The notes under the pieces are model-generated. The model saw only the letters and a program-made list of their open reading frames with translations, searched no databases and had not been told where the DNA came from. Shown one piece after another: positions 4,242 through 8,269 of a stretch of 8,269 nucleotides of DNA. Made by a program: the position numbers and the translations under genes. Source of the DNA: Acidobacteriota bacterium (GTDB lineage Bacteria > Acidobacteriota > Vicinamibacteria > Vicinamibacterales > UBA8438); contig SXOW01000069.1 of assembly GCA_005778315.1 (NCBI GenBank), positions 1 through 8,269 of the forward strand. The letters run 5' to 3'. How positions within the stretch are numbered: the first letter of the stretch is position 1; every line of letters begins with the position of its first letter.

Positions 4242-6692
4242 TTGACACCAGCACTGCAGCCTCGCCGGGTGGGACCTGGCGACGCTGGAGTAGTCCTGAG
4301 CCTCGTTCCGGGCGTCTTCGGAAGCGTAGTAGTTTTCGCGCTTTTCGGCGCAGCTTCGTTGCGTGAACTTCCCTACCGCGATCCAGGCAACCTAGTTGCT
4401 GTTTGGGAAGACAACTCGGCTCGAGGCATCGGACTGACCCCAACTTCTTTTCTGAACTACCTAGATCTTACAAGCGCGGCCACCTCGTTCGATGGCGTCG
4501 GGGCCTATACCGATGCGGAGTTCAACCTGACCGGTAGCGAGTCGCCAGAAAGGGTGCGTGGACTCTATGCCGGCGGGAGTCTGCTGACCCTGACCGGTGT
4601 TGGACCTTTTATAGGTAGAAGTCTTCAGTCCAGCGATGACCTACCAGGCAGTCCTGATGTCACGGTGTTGAGCCACGCCCTGTGGCAACAGAGTTTTGGC
4701 GCCGATCCGGGCGCCGTTGGCCAGACGATCCTGCTCAATGACAGAAGTTATGTTGTCGTGGGCGTGATGCCCAGGGGCTTCGTGTTGCCGCCGGGATTCA
4801 GTGCCACCGTCGTGTCGGCCGATATGGTCATGCGGCCGCCGGATCTCTGGATACCGCTCAAGCCGGACGGTGAGGCGATGCCCCGCAACCTGCGGTACCT
4901 GTTCCTGTTGGCGCGCGTAAGACAAGACCGCACGCTCGTGCAGGCGCAGGCGGAGTTGGACGCGGTGGCGTCCCGGCTGGCGGCGCAGTATCCGGACGCG
5001 AACCGTGGACTTCAATTCGCCATGCTTCCCCTTCAGCAGCAGGTGATGGGAAGCCTGATCGCCGTGCTCCCGCTGTTTGTCGTCGCGGCGGTGCTCGTGC
5101 TTGCGGTCGCCTGTATGAATGCGTTCGCGGTGGCTCTCGCAGCGGCGGCCCAGCGAAGCCATGAGTGGGCGGTTCGGGTCGCTCTTGGTGCAACGCCCTT
5201 GCAACTGTATTGGCATGCCGCACGGACCGCAACCGTGGCGGCCCTGAGTGCTGGCGTGGCGGGCTCGGGACTGGCGTATGTATTTCTGGCGGCGTTGCGG
5301 GCCTCCGGTGACGGGGTCGTGTCCGGACTCGCCAACGTAACGGTGGACGGCTGGGTGTGGTTCTTCGCGGCGGCGTTGTCCATCGCCTTGGGCCTGGCGC
5401 TGGCCGTGGTGCCGGTGTTGGCGATGGGTCGATCCGGACTGCGCCGCGGACTCTCAAGCGAGGATACGCGGAGCACGGGCAGTCGCGGGGCGCAGTACAC
5501 ACGACGCAGCGTCCTCGCGGTCCAGGTGGCGCTGGCCGTTGTGGTGATGACGCTGGCGTTGCAGCTCGTCTCAACGTTCAGTCGGCTGAGCGCGATCAAT
5601 CCCGGGGTCGATGCTCAGGATGTCGTGACTCTGGAATTCACCCTCCCTGACACGACCTACGGCGACCACGGGCTCAAGGCCAGGTTCCAACGCGACTTGC
5701 TCGAGGCGGTGACCGTGGTGCCAGGTGTCGTGTCGGCTGCCACGGTGGACTATGTGCCGTTCGGCGAGAACATCGCCATCGTGAACCTGACCATTGACGC
5801 GGCCACGCCGCAGCGATCTGACGACCCACCGCGCGCACTCTGGCGCACGATCAGCGAGGACTATTTTCGGACGCTCGCGATGCCTGTCATTACTGGGCGC
5901 GCGTTCGCAGAGTCCGACGGCTTTGACGCCGCTCCGGTAGCGATCGTGAACACCGAATTCGTTCGCCGCTTTCTTGCCGACGGGCCCGCGCTCGGCAGAC
6001 GAGTCAAGAGGGGCCGCGCCGGCACGCCGGGCACGTGGATGACGGTAGTCGGCGTGACGGGCACGGTGCGAAGTACGGGAGTCGCGGTGGCACCGCAACC
6101 GGAGATCCTCGTGCCATTCACGCAGTCGAGTTCAGGCGAGTCGGTGGCACTCCTGGCGCGGATGGAGGCCACGGCCGACGCGACCACCGGGGCGATCGGG
6201 CAGGTGGCCCGAGCGGTCGACCCGCGCGTTCCTCCGTCAGCCGTGCGCTATCTCGAATCCATGATCGCCGACTCGCTCGGGCGTCCGCGGTTCCATGCCA
6301 TCGTCCTGGTCGTCTTCGCAGGACTGGCGTTAGCGCTCGCACTGGCGGGGACATATGGACTGAGCGCGGCGCTGGCATCGATTCGCCGTCGCGAGATTGG
6401 CTTGCGGGTCTGCCTCGGCGCGTCGGTTGGACACATGATGCGGACCGTGGCCGGCGAGTCGCTGAGTTGCGTGCTGGTCGGCACGGGCGTGGGTTTGGTC
6501 GGCGCGGTGGCGGTGGCCGGCGCGGTGAGCAGCGTGTTTGTCGGGATGGATGCATCGGAAATCGGTCCGTATGCGACAAGCGCTGTGCTGATGGTCGTCA
6601 CCGGTGTCTTGGTGAACGTGGCGCCGATGCGGCGGGCGATGGCCATGGAGCCAGCTTCCCTGCTGACGAACGGGGCACATCGCTATCGGTAG
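4242..6692 (+). CDS. ADOP-type duplicated FtsX/MacB permease
   Basis: This 816-residue inner-membrane protein has the ADOP layout: two MacB-periplasmic plus FtsX halves fused in one chain. Half 1 has a TM segment at about 16-40 followed by RELPYRDPGNLVAVWEDN, a periplasmic region at about 45-268, and TM segments near 272-302, 327-351 and 371-395. RSHEWAVRVALGATPLQL (306-321 region) is the FtsX-type cytoplasmic motif. Half 2 has a TM segment at 424-445, a periplasmic region at about 447-680, TM segments near 684-711, 738-764 and 778-795, the second motif RRREIGLRVCLGAS (716-727) and the ending APMRRAMAMEPASLL. Such permeases are presumed to work with an ABC ATPase in macrolide, peptide or lipoprotein export, but no ATPase lies nearby and the substrate is unknown. 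The start is doubtful: an in-frame stop lies at 4236, TTG 4242 follows GAAGGG by 8 bases, GTG 4269 is an alternative, and the usual head before the first TM segment is short. Codon use in roughly the first 400 bp is less GC-rich than in the rest. Confidence 0.85.
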   Translation: MTPALQPRRVGPGDAGVVLSLVPGVFGSVVVFALFGAASLRELPYRDPGNLVAVWEDNSARGIGLTPTSFLNYLDLTSAATSFDGVGAYTDAEFNLTGSESPERVRGLYAGGSLLTLTGVGPFIGRSLQSSDDLPGSPDVTVLSHALWQQSFGADPGAVGQTILLNDRSYVVVGVMPRGFVLPPGFSATVVSADMVMRPPDLWIPLKPDGEAMPRNLRYLFLLARVRQDRTLVQAQAELDAVASRLAAQYPDANRGLQFAMLPLQQQVMGSLIAVLPLFVVAAVLVLAVACMNAFAVALAAAAQRSHEWAVRVALGATPLQLYWHAARTATVAALSAGVAGSGLAYVFLAALRASGDGVVSGLANVTVDGWVWFFAAALSIALGLALAVVPVLAMGRSGLRRGLSSEDTRSTGSRGAQYTRRSVLAVQVALAVVVMTLALQLVSTFSRLSAINPGVDAQDVVTLEFTLPDTTYGDHGLKARFQRDLLEAVTVVPGVVSAATVDYVPFGENIAIVNLTIDAATPQRSDDPPRALWRTISEDYFRTLAMPVITGRAFAESDGFDAAPVAIVNTEFVRRFLADGPALGRRVKRGRAGTPGTWMTVVGVTGTVRSTGVAVAPQPEILVPFTQSSSGESVALLARMEATADATTGAIGQVARAVDPRVPPSAVRYLESMIADSLGRPRFHAIVLVVFAGLALALALAGTYGLSAALASIRRREIGLRVCLGASVGHMMRTVAGESLSCVLVGTGVGLVGAVAVAGAVSSVFVGMDASEIGPYATSAVLMVVTGVLVNVAPMRRAMAMEPASLLTNGAHRYR

Positions 6693-6725
6693 TGGCGCAC
6701 AGGAGCGGGCCGAGACGCCCGAACC

Positions 6726-6741
6726 ACCCGAGAGGTCGGGT
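6726..6741. promoter_or_regulatory. Perfect 6-bp hairpin after the permease gene
   Basis: ACCCGA and TCGGGT enclose a GAGG loop, 33 bases past the permease stop. No T-run follows. The bases overlapping and following its end (TATGAT, 6741-6746) resemble a -10 box, though no -35 box is evident 17 bases upstream (cccgaa). It could be a terminator-like hairpin for the permease or an operator overlapping a promoter for the MFS gene. Confidence 0.3.
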
Positions 6742-6804
6742 ATGATGCGTGTCGTCCGTCAGTAGGCATGCGTGAGCGACAAGGCCCGCTGCACGTTGGC
6801 GCGC

Positions 6805-6821
6805 CGCACTGCGCGAGTGCG
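6805..6821. promoter_or_regulatory. Small palindrome in the MFS leader
   Basis: CGCACT and AGTGCG form a perfect 6-bp inverted repeat around gcgcg, 46 bases before the MFS start codon. If transcription starts downstream of the TATGAT at 6741 it would lie in the 5' leader. A repressor site or a leader hairpin is possible. In DNA this GC-rich a short palindrome can also arise by chance. Confidence 0.25.
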
Positions 6822-6867
6822 CGACGGCACAGCGTGGTGAGCTTGTCCTTCCGAGACACGCCCTCCA

Positions 6868-8118
6868 ATGGCCACCCTCGCGCCACGGCCCGACAGACTC
6901 TTCAATCGAGATTTCGTTCTGCTGTGGCAGGGCCAGGTCGTCAGCCGATTGGGCAACCAGGCGTTCACAATCGCGACCACGCTGTGGACCTTGGAGGTCA
7001 CGGGCTCGGCGACCCTGATGGGGCTGATGCTGACGGCGAGCAGGATTGCGACCGTCGTGCTCGGCCCGTTTGCCGGAGCGTTCGTCGACAGCCGCCCTCG
7101 ACTCCGGACGCTTGTCGCCTGCGATCTTGGTCGGGGCGTGCTGACGTGCGCCCTCGCCCTGTCATTCTGGGCGCTTCCAGTGGAACCGCTCGTCGGCGCG
7201 TTGTTCTTCGTTGCGCTCATGAACGGCGTCATGGCCGCTGTCTTCAATCCAGCGGTCGCCTCGATTACCCCGGATCTCGTGCCGGCGCGTCGCCTCGCCG
7301 CGGCCAACTCTGTTCAGCAGGCCTCGATGCAGGCCGGCACCTTCGTTGGCCAGGGCCTGGGTGGCGTCCTGTACCAGGCCCTCGGCGCACCGCTCCTGTT
7401 TCTGTTCGATGGCATCACCTTTCTCTTTTCGGGCGTCAGCGAGACCTTTATCCGACATCGGGACACCGCGGTAAGTGGGGGTCAAGCGGTGGTAAGTTGG
7501 GCCGAGTTCCGGCGGAAGACGTTCGACGGCCTGGACTATCTCATCCAACGACCCGGCCTTCGCGCCGTGTTTCTCTCCGGAGCCATCATCAATTTGGTGG
7601 CCATGCCAGTGGTGGTGCTGTTGCCCATCTATGTGACCGACTACCTGCACACCACGCTGGACTGGTACGGGTTTCTCTTGGCGTCGCTCAGCGCAGGTAT
7701 GATCGGCGGGTTCGCGGTGACGGCGCTGGCACGGCCCACGGGGACCAACCATGCGCGGTTCATGATCTCGATGTTTGCGCTCTTGTCCGTCGCGCTGGGC
7801 GTGCTCAGCCAGGTACGCAACCCCTGGCTCGCGCTGGCCGTCATGTTTGTCAGCGGTGGCGCGACGGGCATTATTAATAACCTGGAAATGACCCTGCTTC
7901 AGCAAACGACCCCGGTTGAGTTTCGGGGTCGCGTCATGGGCCTGCTGTTCACTGCCAGCGAAGCGCTCGCGCCGATCGGCATGGTCGCGGGCGGGATCGC
8001 CGCGGACTTGACCGGTCGCAACATCCCGTTGATCTACCTCGTGTGCGGCGCCGTGGCCCTCACGACGGTGATTTGGTTGAGTGGCCGAGACAGCCGCCAA
8101 CTTCTCGCCTCGGTGTAG
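6868..8118 (+). CDS. MFS exporter, MFS_3 / EntS-like type
   Basis: This 416-residue inner-membrane protein belongs to the proton-driven major facilitator superfamily and probably exports a small molecule such as a drug or siderophore. About 12 membrane segments can be placed (roughly 14-40, 47-70, 82-104, 107-130, 150-172, 175-192, 232-256, 266-287, 297-315, 319-337, 357-377, 386-405). A motif-A-like loop, GAFVDSRPRLRTLVACDLGR, lies at 70-89, and TPVEFRGRVMGL at 348-359 is characteristic of the MFS_3 group. The N-terminal FNRDFVLLWQGQVVSRLGN is also typical. Length is normal. ATG 6868 is chosen for this N-terminus, although no clear ribosome binding site precedes it. The NhaC-like gene starts 21 bases after the stop, suggesting a shared transcript. 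The substrate cannot be read from the sequence. Confidence 0.88.
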   Translation: MATLAPRPDRLFNRDFVLLWQGQVVSRLGNQAFTIATTLWTLEVTGSATLMGLMLTASRIATVVLGPFAGAFVDSRPRLRTLVACDLGRGVLTCALALSFWALPVEPLVGALFFVALMNGVMAAVFNPAVASITPDLVPARRLAAANSVQQASMQAGTFVGQGLGGVLYQALGAPLLFLFDGITFLFSGVSETFIRHRDTAVSGGQAVVSWAEFRRKTFDGLDYLIQRPGLRAVFLSGAIINLVAMPVVVLLPIYVTDYLHTTLDWYGFLLASLSAGMIGGFAVTALARPTGTNHARFMISMFALLSVALGVLSQVRNPWLALAVMFVSGGATGIINNLEMTLLQQTTPVEFRGRVMGLLFTASEALAPIGMVAGGIAADLTGRNIPLIYLVCGAVALTTVIWLSGRDSRQLLASV

Positions 8119-8139
8119 CGCCGACACGACGAGTCACCC

Positions 8140-8269
8140 ATGGACCGACCTCCCGCCCACGAGATTCGGCCGGCGACGCTCGCGCAAGCCATGGTGCCCG
8201 TGGGGCTGCTGATGGCGCTACTGGCCGGGTCGGTCGCCCTGTTCGGCGACGCCTCGTCAAGCGGTCCGA
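8140..8269 (+). CDS. nhaC: Probable NhaC-type Na+/H+ antiporter, first 43 codons only
   Basis: From ATG 8140 the frame is open to the end of the window. It reads a polar head, then LAQAMVPVGLLMALLAGSVA as a first membrane helix, then LFGDASSSGP. The LFGD-x-SS-x-GP signature right after the first helix is typical of NhaC-family sodium/proton antiporters, which bring protons in and push sodium out at high pH. The remaining 400 or so residues lie outside the window, so the call rests on this short motif. The upstream gdACGAcGAG stretch is at best a weak ribosome binding site. The gene follows the MFS gene by 21 bases and is probably co-transcribed with it. Confidence 0.6.
   Translation, partial: MDRPPAHEIRPATLAQAMVPVGLLMALLAGSVALFGDASSSGP

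Noticed and set aside
4060..4245. 61-codon + strand frame whose stop overlaps the permease TTG
   Set aside because: The TTGA overlap suggests coupling, but the translation is not recognisable, its start is a weak TTG and the codon use is not gene-like. Joining it by frameshift does not produce an ADOP-like N-terminus.
6768..7877. 369-codon + strand frame overlapping the MFS gene
   Set aside because: It is out of frame with a well-supported MFS exporter and has no membrane helices or known motif.
1..8269. CRISPR array, tRNA, rRNA, toxin-antitoxin or phage-defence genes
   Set aside because: I saw no regularly spaced repeats, no tRNA or rRNA signatures and no protein motifs of these systems on either strand.

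Overview
The window is GC-rich and has two unlike halves. The left half (1-3822) is a pile-up of three insertion sequences. The right half (4242-8269) holds ordinary membrane-protein genes, all on the + strand. The best taxonomic clue is the 816-residue duplicated FtsX/MacB-type permease (ADOP family) with no ATPase gene beside it. That family is strongly expanded in Acidobacteriota, so a chromosomal segment of an acidobacterium or relative is the likeliest source. This is inferred from one gene family and base composition, not from a marker gene.

Left half: an IS3-family element (minus strand, orfA at 3460-3774, orfB starting at 3463) is cut in two by an IS110-family element (1469-2810). The cut lies between Asp218 and Asn219 of OrfB, four residues before the catalytic Glu223. 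Rejoining the halves restores a perfect DD(35)E spacing, so the insertion point is known to about one base. The far end of orfB (1300) abuts the right end of an ISL3-family element (plus strand, 1-1299, left end outside the window). The ISL3 transposase carries a single extra base at about 860 that separates its last catalytic residue from the rest.

The IS110 element looks intact. It has a 360-codon DEDD transposase, a 35-bp downstream end and a 224-bp upstream end. The long upstream end folds on paper into two stem-loops like an IS110 bridge RNA. The second loop contains an 8-base copy of the element's own right end and a 6-base complement of its left end, which are the expected donor guides. 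The first loop contains weaker matches to the two sides of the actual insertion site. The two ends would also bring a TTGACA box and a -10-like box together in an excised circle.

Right half: after a 419-bp stretch with one start-less open frame come the ADOP-type permease (4242-6692), a 175-bp leader with two small palindromes, an MFS exporter (6868-8118), and 21 bp later the first 43 codons of a probable NhaC-type Na+/H+ antiporter. The MFS and antiporter genes are probably co-transcribed. The permease is separate, has an uncertain start, and its first 400 bp or so differ in codon use from the rest.
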